This document shows positions 34,017 through 42,426 of a DNA stretch of 64,000 bases, piece after piece. Under the pieces are notes generated by a model, which saw only the letters and a program-made list of their open reading frames with translations, did not search any database and was not told the DNA's origin. The position numbers and the translations under genes are program-made. The stretch comes from Micromonospora sp. CP22 (GTDB lineage Bacteria; Actinomycetota; Actinomycetes; Mycobacteriales; Micromonosporaceae), in NCBI RefSeq assembly GCF_009712475.1, contig NZ_VCJO01000016.1, positions 28,691-92,690 on the forward strand, given 5' to 3'. Numbering within the stretch: position 1 is the first letter of the stretch; every line of letters begins with the position of its first letter.

Positions 34017-35260
34017 CGATCCTCTTCTGCACCTGGAAACACGTTGCTGCCACCTGACGTTTCGGGCCGACCGAGCTGTGGTCGCCGAACCCGGGGTCGG
34101 TCCGTCGGCACGACGGGTGCGTTCTTGAGGAACTGGCGGCGGGCCTCGGTCACCAACTCCGGCATGATCTTGACGAACTCCGACAGTTGGCTGATCCGCC
34201 TCGCCGTCGGCCGATTGGCGCGGTCGAAGATCCGCGCGACCCGATCTGCGAACCGATCTCCTGCGGATCTGGCCAACGGATCGTTCTCATTGAGCACCAC
34301 CAGCGGAATCACCCACCGAGGCAGCCGTTTGAGCACGAGCGCCAGGTCATGCTCCCCGGCACTGTCACTGACGATCCACGGATCGACTAGTAGCACCGAG
34401 GGACAGCGGGCCATCACATCCCCGGCATTGGCGAAGCTGGTGATGTGGGTGGACAAGCCCAGCCGCTCGGCGGTGCTCGCCACGTACTTGGCGGCGGGCA
34501 ACGCCTGGTCCTGCCCGAACGGGCGCCACTGCTCGCTGCGATCGGCGTAGACCCCGGGCGCACCCTCCGCCGGCGCCTCGGCCCGGGTCGGTGCGGCGAC
34601 AACCACCACGAACTGTGCGTCCGCCCGCGAGGTGGAACGCGCGTCGGCCACCTTCGGCACCACGGAGGACGGTAATGGATGCCGTTGCGCGATCTGCGTG
34701 ATCTCCGTCGCGATGCGGTTCAGCACCTCCCGGTACGCCGAGCGGTAGCTGGCGAGCATGCACAGCGCGCGTAACCCGTTCTCGGCGTACCCGACGACAT
34801 CACCGGCGAGTTCGAGCGCCTCACGGGTTTCGGCCGTCTGGTCCCACGGTGGCAGTGGGATCCACAGGACCGGCACGATGTGTCGGTACTTCTCACCGAC
34901 CGTGGATGCCTTCAGCCGACGCCGGAACGCCTCCAACTCGCCGAGCGGCCAAGAGTTGCTGAGATACGCGGGCGAGTAGAGCGGCACGAACACCTGTGTG
35001 TTACCGAGCGCGATGGTCAACGTCTCTTCCCAGTCCGCACCGGAGCTCAACTGCGCGTCGAAGAACCCGACCTGCTGGTCGTCCGGGACGGAGATCTGAC
35101 CGCGGATCGCCGCCGACAGATCGTCGAAGAACACCTTGACCCACTTGTCCGGGTCCAGCCGGGGATCCTCCAGCATCGGCGGAGAATGGGCGTAGCTGAG
35201 GAAGAAGTACGTGCCGCGGTCGACCGACACGGGTGCCGCCGTCGCCCCGATCCCGCTCAT
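34013..35260 (-). CDS. fxsC: FxsC-type TIR-like protein
   Basis: 415 residues. The N-terminal TIR-like fold (about 15-165) begins GTYFFLSYAHSPPM and contains TQVFVPLYSPAYLSNSWPLGELEAFRRRL, the typical strand D/helix region. A second alpha/beta part (about 215-350) with FVVVVAAPTRAE and SVLLVDPWIVSD looks like a receiver or effector-associated Rossmann domain. FYLSYAR-type FxsC proteins accompany FxsB/FxsT. ATG at 35260 overlaps the TGA of the preceding gene and has a GGAGGGAC ribosome site. Both neighbours are coupled by 4-nt overlaps. Confidence 0.85.
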   Translation of the reverse strand: MSGIGATAAPVSVDRGTYFFLSYAHSPPMLEDPRLDPDKWVKVFFDDLSAAIRGQISVPDDQQVGFFDAQLSSGADWEETLTIALGNTQVFVPLYSPAYLSNSWPLGELEAFRRRLKASTVGEKYRHIVPVLWIPLPPWDQTAETREALELAGDVVGYAENGLRALCMLASYRSAYREVLNRIATEITQIAQRHPLPSSVVPKVADARSTSRADAQFVVVVAAPTRAEAPAEGAPGVYADRSEQWRPFGQDQALPAAKYVASTAERLGLSTHITSFANAGDVMARCPSVLLVDPWIVSDSAGEHDLALVLKRLPRWVIPLVVLNENDPLARSAGDRFADRVARIFDRANRPTARRISQLSEFVKIMPELVTEARRQFLKNAPVVPTDRPRVRRPQLGRPETSGGSNVFPGAEEDR

Positions 35261-35931
35261 CTGTCCCTCCTGGAGAACTTCCTGGGGTGCCGGCTCGGCT
35301 CGCTGAGCACTTTCGGCTCCACCCAGTGCGATCGGGTCAACTCGACGATGCGCTGCGCCAACTTCCAGATCACCACGTCGCTCGCGTCGTCCTTCATGGA
35401 GAGCAGCCCGTACAGGCCCTCCTGGTGGTATCTCGGCACCACGTTCTCGTCCGGGGTGCCTTCCGGGGAGAACCACTCGAGACCGTCGGGCGGCTCGCAC
35501 GAATCCTCCGGCGCCCAGCACACCGGTAAGATGCAGGTCTCGTGGGTGGGCCGACCGTCGCGGCGCATGATCGTCCGGCGGGTGAACAGATCCCACTCGC
35601 GCTCGCACCACTCGCTGTCGAGATAGGCCGGAGACAGCAGGGCGACGAAGACCTGGCATGTCCCGACGGCCTCCAGCAGCTCCGGGGTCCATTTCTCGCC
35701 GCCGCGCATGGTCCGGTTGATGAACCCGGGATCCGCGCCGGCCTGACGGCTCACCAAGGCGTTCACGTGAATGGACAGCTCGGTGAAGAGTCGTAGCGCG
35801 TTCGTGTTGGCCTCCCGCCGGCCACCGGGCGCCCGCAACGGTGGCTTGATGACGGCGTAGCTGACAAAGAACAGTGGAGCGAACGGATCGTCCACCACCC
35901 TGTCGTCACCCAACTGTCGCTCCCCCACCAT
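35257..35931 (-). CDS. TIR-like domain protein
   Basis: About 224 residues. The pattern is TIR-like: APLFFVSYAVIKPPL, then CQVFVALLSPAYLDSEWCEREWDLF (Glu in helix C would be the NADase position), then a conserved HETCILPVCW strand. It is a second TIR-like protein next to FxsC. Whether it has NADase activity is unknown. The start is uncertain: the ATG at 35931 begins MVGERQLGDD, and its ribosome site is weak. It lies 66 nt after the AAC(3) gene in the same operon. Confidence 0.78.
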   Translation of the reverse strand: MVGERQLGDDRVVDDPFAPLFFVSYAVIKPPLRAPGGRREANTNALRLFTELSIHVNALVSRQAGADPGFINRTMRGGEKWTPELLEAVGTCQVFVALLSPAYLDSEWCEREWDLFTRRTIMRRDGRPTHETCILPVCWAPEDSCEPPDGLEWFSPEGTPDENVVPRYHQEGLYGLLSMKDDASDVVIWKLAQRIVELTRSHWVEPKVLSEPSRHPRKFSRRDR

Positions 35932-35997
35932 CGACCGCAGGTGCCATCGCGCCGTCGCCCAAGGTAAGCACACCCGCACGGATGGGTCTATACCGCT

Positions 35998-36840
35998 TTA
36001 CGGTCGGCGATGCCCCGCCATCCAGGTTGTCGCGAAGTCGACCGCATCGCGCAGATCGAGCAACCGGGTCGGTGCTGTGCCGACGAGGCCGCGACCGACT
36101 GGCAGATTCGCCTCGATTGCCGCACCGAGCTCGGCGAAATCACTCATGTCGAGCGACGGTGCGCGAAAATCGCGCCGCTCCCGCCGCCCGCCCACCAGGA
36201 CGTAACAGCGATAGGACCGCTCCGGCGGTGGGCCTGCCGGTCGTCGTGCCTGCGTGCGGTACTCCGCCAGATGCAGGGCCGTACAGCTCGTGTAGCCCAC
36301 ACCGAGCAGCAGGACCGCGGCACCGGCCTGGTAGAGACGCCCCAGTGGCGAGCGCTCCCCGAGGTGGCAGTCCAGGTCGTGGACCGCAGTGAATTCCGCC
36401 GCGCGTCGGCCGAGGGCGGCGAACGACGTGAGCGGGTGAGTGCTACGCGTCGCGCCGGGCTGCTGCCGCAGATACTCGGCGAAGACCCCCATCCCCTCGG
36501 ACGGAGTGGTCGCCGGATCGAACCCGGGCAGCCGAGCCTCGTAGGCTGCCTGTTCCACCGCGTCCAGCCCGTTGGTGGCGGCTCGGAAGGCCGGGCTGGT
36601 GGGCGAACTGCCAGCGGTCTGTGCCGGCACGACGACCGTCGCCGCCGGACCGGCCACGCGACGCAGCGCGGCCAGCAGCGTCGCCGGTCCGCCGGTCACC
36701 GGTCCCATCCGACGCATGGAGCAGTGCACCAACAGGTCTTGGTCGGCCCGCACGCCGAGCGTGGTCAGGTCGGCGGCGAGCCGGTCGACCTCGGCGGGAT
36801 CGGCACGGTCGGAACGGCCCGCTCGGTCAACGTGGGTCAT
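35998..36840 (-). CDS. AAC(3)-family aminoglycoside N-acetyltransferase-like protein
   Basis: 280 residues. The family landmarks are present: LLVHCSMRRMGPVTGGPATLLAALRRVAG, VVVPAQTAGSSPTSPAF, STHPLTSFAALGRRA and LLGVGYTSCTALHLAEYR. AAC(3) enzymes acetylate the 3-amino group of aminoglycosides from acetyl-CoA; many genomic members have other, unknown acceptors. The gene overlaps fxsB by 14 nt, so it is translationally coupled in the FxSxx-COOH operon. This makes a role in peptide tailoring, or self-protection, possible (inference). ATG at 36840 chosen because earlier codons lie inside fxsB. Confidence 0.86.
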   Translation of the reverse strand: MTHVDRAGRSDRADPAEVDRLAADLTTLGVRADQDLLVHCSMRRMGPVTGGPATLLAALRRVAGPAATVVVPAQTAGSSPTSPAFRAATNGLDAVEQAAYEARLPGFDPATTPSEGMGVFAEYLRQQPGATRSTHPLTSFAALGRRAAEFTAVHDLDCHLGERSPLGRLYQAGAAVLLLGVGYTSCTALHLAEYRTQARRPAGPPPERSYRCYVLVGGRRERRDFRAPSLDMSDFAELGAAIEANLPVGRGLVGTAPTRLLDLRDAVDFATTWMAGHRRP

Positions 36841-39178
36841 CGGACCATGAGTCCATGGTCTGGCGCATCCGCCGCACGAAGCGCTGCCCGTGCTCGGTGA
36901 GCGCACCGGTGCCCGCCAGCTCGTCGATGGCACGCTCCGTCCACCGGAAGTACTGGCGGTGCCGCTGTCGGGCCAGGTCACCGGGCCGGGCCCGCCAGAT
37001 GTCGGCAATGGCCATGTGCGCGTACGTGCCTTGGAGGGCGCCCTCCAGCGGTCGTGGATCCTCACGCCACGGCACGCTGAGTCGCTTCCGGTACGTCGGG
37101 TCGTACAGCTGACTCACATCCAGCACCGCGCCGAGTTTGACGTGCTGGAACTCGTGCACCAGCAGCTCCGCAAGCGAGTCCGGGGAAGCCTGTACGGTGC
37201 CGAGCGCGCCGAAGGCGTCCCGGGATGCGGCGCTGCGCAGCCGACCGCCCGGATCCGCGCGCAGTGGGGTGATGGTCCACAGCCCCGTCCGTAGTCCCGC
37301 GACCTGACCGGGCGCAGAGCGTTCGATACGGGTCCAGGCGGCAGCCAACGACCCCCGCCAGGACGCCAGCTGCGCCGGGTCGAGCCGGCCGGTCACCGGC
37401 CACTGGTAGCAATCCCGGTACGGGTCGAGGTCGTCTATCGACACCGTCCAGCCGTCCAGCTCGACCTGATGTACGGGCACCCATCCCGCCGGAGAGCTGC
37501 CCCCGGCCGGTGGCACCGTGACGACCGACCTCCCGGCACGGGCCGTGAACCCGCCGCCCGTGACCGACAGGCGAGCACGCCGTTCACCCGGCGCGTCGAT
37601 GGCCTGCGCGCCGAGGCCCGGCAGATGCACCAGCCCGGCGCGCAGCGGCACCTCGATGTCCGTGTCGACGCCCGCCCGCACGGCCACGGCTGCGGCCAGC
37701 GCGCCGAGGTACCCCCAGTCAGGGTCCTCCCCAGCGGCAGGAGCGAGACAGTGCCGGGCCCACCGCCGCAGGTAGGGGTGGGCGAAGGTGGCCGAGACCG
37801 CGTCGGTCGCCTCCTCGTCGAGCCGGACGATCAGCTCCCACGCTGCGGCGAACGGCGTGCTGGCGACCCGGTCGGCGATCTGGACCAGCAGTGCCCGCAC
37901 GTAGGCGAGCTGGGCGGCTGCGAGCCGTTGCAGGCTGGCCTCCGACCCCTGACCGGTACCGAGATCGTCCAGCAGGTCGGCGGCCGGCAGGCCGTCGAGA
38001 AGCCGGTCACCGGCAGCGTGGCTCGGATGGGCCGCCAAGGCGGTCTCCGGTGGTTCACGGTTCATCGTGACAATCAGCTTCTTCAGGTCAGCGCAGTAGA
38101 CCGACGGATTGTCGAACCCACCCGCAGCGGAGTAGCGGTGCGCCCGCAGCCCACCGCCGCACTGCCCGACGACGGAACATTCCCGGCAGGTTTGGCAGAG
38201 TCCAGTCAGACCACGTCGGTTGCGAACGAACTCCGGATGTGAGATCACCACGTCCACCGAGTGCTGGAAGACGTCCAAGCCGATTCCGGCCGCGCCGTCG
38301 AACGCGGTCTTCATCGAGTCGGCCAGTTCCCATGCGCCGTCGGTCTCGATCACCGCGAGGCCCGACGGATCGAGCCCGACCACCTCGGTGCCGCTTCGCC
38401 CGCCTACCGCAGTGGCCAGCAACGAGTTGAACAGTCGAATGTCGACCGGCCGGCCGTCGCGGACCCACAACCGGTAGATCGTGAGCAGCCAGTCCGCGTA
38501 CGAGGTGACACCGCCCGGCCGCGGCGGCGGATCGACCCAGGTCGCGTGCGGCAGCAGGAAATCGATCCGGGGCGGCTCCTCGGCCAACAACGCCCGGTAG
38601 ACACCGACGGGGTCGTTGCGCACGTCGATCGTGCAGAGAATGCCCGCGTAGCAGCGGCGATACTCCGGCCGGCGAAGTAGGGCCAGTGCCCGCCGGACCT
38701 GGGCGTGACTACTGGCCCCGTTGGCGAAACGTCGGTGCCGGTCGTTGGCCGCCGCGTCACCGTCCAAAGAGATGCCGACCCGCACGCCGTGCTCCACGAA
38801 CAGGTCGCACAGTCCCGGGGTGAGCAACACCCCGTTGGACTGCATCCGGAGGTCCAGTTCGGCGACCGGCTCGATGGCGGCACGCAGCCGGGTGAGTACC
38901 ATCGCCAGCCCGCCCGCGCCCAGCAGCAGCGGTTCGCCGCCGTGCAACACCAGACGCACTCGACGCGTACCGCGTTCTCGGGCGTGCTCGGCTATCCGGA
39001 AAGCGGCGGCGTCCACCGTCTCCCGGGCGATCTGTCGCGGTCGGGCCCGCCAGCTCTGGTCCGCGTGTTCGTAGACGTAGCAGTGGTCACAGGCCAGATC
39101 ACATCGGCTGTGCACCTTCAGGACGTACTCGCTGAGGCTGGGCGGCCATGGAGCAGATTCGCCTGGTGTCGTGGACAC
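36827..39178 (-). CDS. fxsB: FxsB radical SAM/SPASM protein with C-terminal HExxH domain
   Basis: 783 residues. The radical SAM core (about 15-250) has the 4Fe-4S motif Cys26-x3-Cys30-x2-Cys33 (CDLACDHC) and LVLHGGEPLL. A SPASM-type Cys region follows (about 320-360, GLCQTCRECSVVGQCGGG). The C-terminal half carries LLVHEFQHVKLG with His675, Glu676 and His679, a zinc-peptidase-like HExxH motif, as in the FxsB family. Family knowledge says it modifies the FxSxx-COOH peptide, probably by a cross-link at the F-x-S motif; the HExxH part could be a peptidase. Starts 6 nt after the fxsA stop. Confidence 0.92.
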   Translation of the reverse strand: MSTTPGESAPWPPSLSEYVLKVHSRCDLACDHCYVYEHADQSWRARPRQIARETVDAAAFRIAEHARERGTRRVRLVLHGGEPLLLGAGGLAMVLTRLRAAIEPVAELDLRMQSNGVLLTPGLCDLFVEHGVRVGISLDGDAAANDRHRRFANGASSHAQVRRALALLRRPEYRRCYAGILCTIDVRNDPVGVYRALLAEEPPRIDFLLPHATWVDPPPRPGGVTSYADWLLTIYRLWVRDGRPVDIRLFNSLLATAVGGRSGTEVVGLDPSGLAVIETDGAWELADSMKTAFDGAAGIGLDVFQHSVDVVISHPEFVRNRRGLTGLCQTCRECSVVGQCGGGLRAHRYSAAGGFDNPSVYCADLKKLIVTMNREPPETALAAHPSHAAGDRLLDGLPAADLLDDLGTGQGSEASLQRLAAAQLAYVRALLVQIADRVASTPFAAAWELIVRLDEEATDAVSATFAHPYLRRWARHCLAPAAGEDPDWGYLGALAAAVAVRAGVDTDIEVPLRAGLVHLPGLGAQAIDAPGERRARLSVTGGGFTARAGRSVVTVPPAGGSSPAGWVPVHQVELDGWTVSIDDLDPYRDCYQWPVTGRLDPAQLASWRGSLAAAWTRIERSAPGQVAGLRTGLWTITPLRADPGGRLRSAASRDAFGALGTVQASPDSLAELLVHEFQHVKLGAVLDVSQLYDPTYRKRLSVPWREDPRPLEGALQGTYAHMAIADIWRARPGDLARQRHRQYFRWTERAIDELAGTGALTEHGQRFVRRMRQTMDSWSDDPR

Positions 39179-39184
39179 CGGGCA

Positions 39185-39361
39185 TCAGATGGCCGAACCG
39201 AACACCGCGACGTCGACCGCCTCGACGCGGTCGCGGTCCTCGATGATCCGGCGTACCAGGGGCCGGACCTGCTCGGTGGAGAGCTCACCAAGCGGGGTGC
39301 GCAGAAGGACAGTGAGATCGGTTGACGTCTGCTGTGCCTCGACGGGTGCGGCATGGGCCAC
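39185..39361 (-). CDS. fxsA: FxsA: FxSxx-COOH RiPP precursor peptide
   Basis: 58 residues from a GTG with GAGGGGAG 6 nt upstream. It begins VAHAAPVEAQQTSTDL, followed by a leader-like VLLRTPLGELSTEQVRPLV and ends DVAVFGSAI, with Phe54, Ser56 and Ile58 as the last residue. That is exactly F-x-S-x-x at the C terminus, the defining feature of this RiPP family. It is the first gene of the operon and lies 6 nt before fxsB. A longer open frame read on the same strand here is a shadow and has no such ending. Confidence 0.9.
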   Translation of the reverse strand: MAHAAPVEAQQTSTDLTVLLRTPLGELSTEQVRPLVRRIIEDRDRVEAVDVAVFGSAI

Positions 39362-39433
39362 GGATGACTCCCCTCAATGCCGGTGCCTGCAAACGGATCG
39401 GTCGGCGGAGCGGCGAACGTCACTCCAATTAGT

Positions 39434-39439
39434 AGCATA
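39434..39439 (-). promoter_or_regulatory. Candidate -10 element of the fxs operon
   Basis: TATGCT on the minus strand fits TAnnnT. It lies about 72 nt upstream of the fxsA GTG, in an AT-richer patch. No clear -35 is seen, so this is a weak prediction. Confidence 0.3.
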
Positions 39440-39470
39440 GAGACGACCCGCCGTAATGTCCCGTGACGGG

Positions 39471-39511
39471 GACGAGCCCCGGGTGATCGTCGAGATCACC
39501 CGGGGCTCGTC
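39471..39511 (-). terminator. Terminator of katG
   Basis: Perfect 18-bp stem (left arm 39471-39488, right arm 39494-39511; core GAGCCCCGGGTGATC / GATCACCCGGGGCTC) with a 5-nt loop, 11 nt beyond the katG stop. Confidence 0.82.
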
Positions 39512-39521
39512 GTCGGTCGGA

Positions 39522-41798
39522 TCAGGCCAGATCGAACCGGTCGAGTTCCATCACCTTGGTCCAGGCGGCCACGAAGTCGGCCACGAACTTGTCGCGGGCG
39601 TCGTCGCTGGCGTAGACCTCGGCGAGTGCCCGGAGCTGGCTGTTGGAACCGAAGATGAGGTCGACCGCGGTCGCGGTCCACTTCACCTGGTCGGTGGCCA
39701 GGTCCCGGATCTCGTACACGTGCTCCTCGGACTCCGACGCCTTCCACCGGGTGCCCGGGGAGAGCAGGTTGGCGAAGAAGTCGTTGGTGAGCACGCCGGG
39801 CCGGTCGGTGAGCACGCCGTGGCGGCTACCACCGACGTTGGCACCGAGGGCGCGCAGGCCGCCGACGAGAACGGTCATCTCGGGCGCGGTCAGGTTGAGC
39901 ATGTACGCGCGGTCGACGAGCAGCGTCTCCGGCTGGGTCTTCTCCCCGGCACGCAGGTAGTTGCGGAACCCGTCGGCGCGCGGCTCCAGCACCCGGAACG
40001 ACTCGACGTCGGTCTGCTCCTGGCTGGCGTCGGTGCGGCCGGGGTGGAACGGGACCGTGATCTTCACGCCCGCCTCCCGCGCCGCCTTCTCGACGGCGGC
40101 CGAGCCGGCCAGCACGATCAGGTCCGCGAGGGAGATCTTCGCCCCGCCCGCCGAGTTGAACTCCTGCTGGATGCCCTCCAGGGTGCCCAGCACGGTCGCG
40201 AGCTGCTCCGGCTGGTTGACCTCCCAGCTGCGCTGCGGCTCGAGACGGATGCGGGCGCCGTTGGCACCGCCACGCTTGTCGGTGTACCGGAAGCTCGCCG
40301 CCGAGGCCCAGGCGGTGGTGACCAGCTGGGCGGTGGTGAGGCCGGACTCCAGGACCTTCTCCTTGAGCGAGGCGATGTCGGCCTCGTCCACCAGCTCGTG
40401 GTCGACGGCCGGCACCGGGTCCTGCCACAGCTGAGGCTCCGGCACCCACGGCCCGAGGAAGCGGCTGACCGGGCCCATGTCGCGGTGCAGCAGCTTGTAC
40501 CAGGCCTTGGCGAAGGCCAGCGCGAACTCGTCGGGGTGCTCCAGGAAGCGGCGGGAGATCTTCTCGTACGCCGGGTCGACGCGCAGCGACAGGTCGGTCG
40601 TGAGCATCGTCGGCTTGTGCTTCTTCGCCGGGTCGTAGGGGTCCGGGATGATCGCCTCGGCGTCCTTGGCGACCCACTGCTTGGCCCCGCCGGGGCTGGT
40701 GGTCAGCTCCCACTCGTACCCGAAGAGGATCTCGAAGAAGCGGTTACTCCACTGCGTCGGCCGGTCGGTCCAGGTGACCTCGAGGCCGCTGGTGATCGTG
40801 TCGGGGCCCTTGCCGCTGCCGTACGTGCTCAGCCAGCCCAGGCCCTGCGCCTCCAGCGGCGCGGCCTCGGGCTCCGGGCCGACGTGGTTGTCGGCGACCG
40901 CCGCGCCGTGCGTCTTGCCGAAGGTGTGGCCACCGGCGATGAGCGCCACGGTCTCCTCGTCGTTCATCGCCATCCGGGCGAAGGTCTCCCGGATGAAGTG
41001 CGCCGCCGCCAGCGGGTCCGCGTTGCCGCGCGGGCCCTCGGGGTTGACGTAGATCAGACCCATCTCGGTCGCGCCGACTTCCTGCGACATCTCCTTCTCG
41101 GAGACGTAGCGCTCGTCACCGAGCCAGGTGTCCTCCGGACCCCAGAAGATCTCCTCGGGCTCCCAGACGTCCTCGCGGCCGAAACCGAAGCCGAAGGTCT
41201 TGAAGCCCATCGACTCGAGGGCCACGTTGCCGGCGAGCACGAGCAGGTCGGCCCAGGAGATCTTCTGGCCGTACTTCTGCTTGACCGGCCAGAGCAGGCG
41301 GCGGGCCTTGTCCAGGTTGGCGTTGTCCGGCCAGCTGTTGAGCGGGGCGAAGCGCTGGCTGCCGTCACCGGCACCACCACGACCGTCGTGGATGCGGTAG
41401 GTGCCCGCCGCGTGCCAGCTCAGGCGGATCATCAGGCCGCCGTAGTGGCCGAAGTCGGCCGGCCACCAGTCCTGCGAGGTGGTGAGGACCTCGGTGATGT
41501 CCCGCTTGAGCGCCTCGACGTCGAGCTTGGCGAACTCCTTGGCGTAGCTGAAGTCCTCCCCCAGCGGGTTGACCTTCGACGAGTGGGCGCGCAGCACCGA
41601 AAGGTCGAGCTGGTTGGGCCACCAGTCCCGGTTCGTGCGCGGACGGCCGCCGGTCTTCGGAGTCGGCGAGTCGATCGCCGGGTTCTCGCTCTCGCTGCCG
41701 TGGGCGGTCACCGAGTCGTGCGCGACCGGGCAGCCGGCCGCCGCCTTCTTGTCCACGCCCTGGGCGCTGGACGGGCCGTCGTGCTGTGCGTTACTCAA
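39522..41798 (-). CDS. katG: Catalase-peroxidase
   Basis: 758 residues, normal for the family. It has the active-site Arg-Trp-His region MIRLSWHAAGTYRIHDGRGG, the Met-Tyr-Trp adduct candidates DWWPADFG, MGLIYVNPEGP and FARMAMNDEE, and the proximal His in IAGGHTFGKTHG. The C-terminal duplicated domain is complete. It breaks down hydrogen peroxide in the cytosol. The start codon is TTG at 41798, which overlaps the TGA of furA (TTGA), preceded by GGAAGGAAG; no ATG or GTG fits. Regulated with furA. Confidence 0.97.
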   Translation of the reverse strand: MSNAQHDGPSSAQGVDKKAAAGCPVAHDSVTAHGSESENPAIDSPTPKTGGRPRTNRDWWPNQLDLSVLRAHSSKVNPLGEDFSYAKEFAKLDVEALKRDITEVLTTSQDWWPADFGHYGGLMIRLSWHAAGTYRIHDGRGGAGDGSQRFAPLNSWPDNANLDKARRLLWPVKQKYGQKISWADLLVLAGNVALESMGFKTFGFGFGREDVWEPEEIFWGPEDTWLGDERYVSEKEMSQEVGATEMGLIYVNPEGPRGNADPLAAAHFIRETFARMAMNDEETVALIAGGHTFGKTHGAAVADNHVGPEPEAAPLEAQGLGWLSTYGSGKGPDTITSGLEVTWTDRPTQWSNRFFEILFGYEWELTTSPGGAKQWVAKDAEAIIPDPYDPAKKHKPTMLTTDLSLRVDPAYEKISRRFLEHPDEFALAFAKAWYKLLHRDMGPVSRFLGPWVPEPQLWQDPVPAVDHELVDEADIASLKEKVLESGLTTAQLVTTAWASAASFRYTDKRGGANGARIRLEPQRSWEVNQPEQLATVLGTLEGIQQEFNSAGGAKISLADLIVLAGSAAVEKAAREAGVKITVPFHPGRTDASQEQTDVESFRVLEPRADGFRNYLRAGEKTQPETLLVDRAYMLNLTAPEMTVLVGGLRALGANVGGSRHGVLTDRPGVLTNDFFANLLSPGTRWKASESEEHVYEIRDLATDQVKWTATAVDLIFGSNSQLRALAEVYASDDARDKFVADFVAAWTKVMELDRFDLA

Positions 41799-42250
41799 TG
41801 TGCTTCCTTCCGACCTTGCGGATCACTGGTGGTGCGTGCGGTCGTGCAGTCGGGGCAGGCGCCCCAGTAGACGACCTCCGCCTCGTCGAGCACGAACCCG
41901 TGGTCGTCGGAGGCGGTGAGGCAGGGGGCGGAGCCGACGGCGCAGTCCACGTCGGCGATCACGCCGCAGGAACGGCACACGACATGGTGGTGGTTGTCCC
42001 CCACCCGGGACTCGTATCGGGCGACCGCTCCGGTGGGCTGGATGCGCCGCACCAGACCAGCGTCGGTGAGCGCCCGCAGCACATCGTAGATCGCCTGGTG
42101 GGAGACGGTGGGGTGATCGGCACGGACCAACCGGATCACGGTGTCCGTGTCGACGTGCGGGTGATCACGTAGCGCCGCGAGCACCGCCAACCGGGGTCGG
42201 GTCACGCGCAACGAGACCGCTCGTAGCTGCGCCTCGAAGTCGGCCGTCAT
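41795..42250 (-). CDS. furA: FurA-type peroxide-responsive regulator
   Basis: 151 residues. The winged helix (about 10-80) contains HPTVSHQAIYDVLRALTDAGLVRRI. Metal ligands are visible: the DNHHHVVCRSCG cluster, and the structural zinc pair CPDC. The position directly upstream of katG fits a FurA repressor that senses peroxide through its metal and controls furA-katG. The ATG at 42250 is 7 nt after a TAGGTT -10, so the transcript is probably leaderless. Confidence 0.93.
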   Translation of the reverse strand: MTADFEAQLRAVSLRVTRPRLAVLAALRDHPHVDTDTVIRLVRADHPTVSHQAIYDVLRALTDAGLVRRIQPTGAVARYESRVGDNHHHVVCRSCGVIADVDCAVGSAPCLTASDDHGFVLDEAEVVYWGACPDCTTARTTSDPQGRKEAH

Positions 42251-42257
42251 GCCGACG

Positions 42258-42285
42258 AACCTATCACTCTTCTGGAATGAATCAA
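42258..42285 (-). promoter_or_regulatory. Predicted furA promoter with FurA-box-like sequence
   Basis: TTGATT, 16 bp, TAGGTT (fits TAnnnT), then 7 nt to the furA ATG. The spacer reads CATTCCAGAAGAGTGA; the TTGAnTCATTCCAGAA part resembles the FurA operator overlapping the furA promoter in mycobacteria (from memory). It suggests autoregulation. Confidence 0.6.
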
Positions 42286-42383
42286 GTTTTCAGGCGTACG
42301 ACACGCGGAGGCACCCGTAGGCCGATGCCGGCGGTGCCGGGGGCAGACGGTTGGTAGCGGGTGACGGTGGGGGCGTACGCCGA

Positions 42384-42412
42384 CGTGCCGGTCGGGCTGA
42401 CCGACCGGCACG
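42384..42412 (-). terminator. Terminator of the methyltransferase gene
   Basis: Perfect 12-bp stem (CGTGCCGGTCGG / CCGACCGGCACG) with a 5-nt loop, 14 nt after the stop codon at 42427. Confidence 0.72.
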
Positions 42413-42426
42413 GGCGAGCGTCGGGG

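Noticed and set aside
39118..39438. 106-codon minus-strand frame over the fxsA position
   Set aside because: Another frame of the same strand holds the FxSxx-COOH peptide with a good ribosome site. This longer one is Ser/Arg/Pro-rich without motif.
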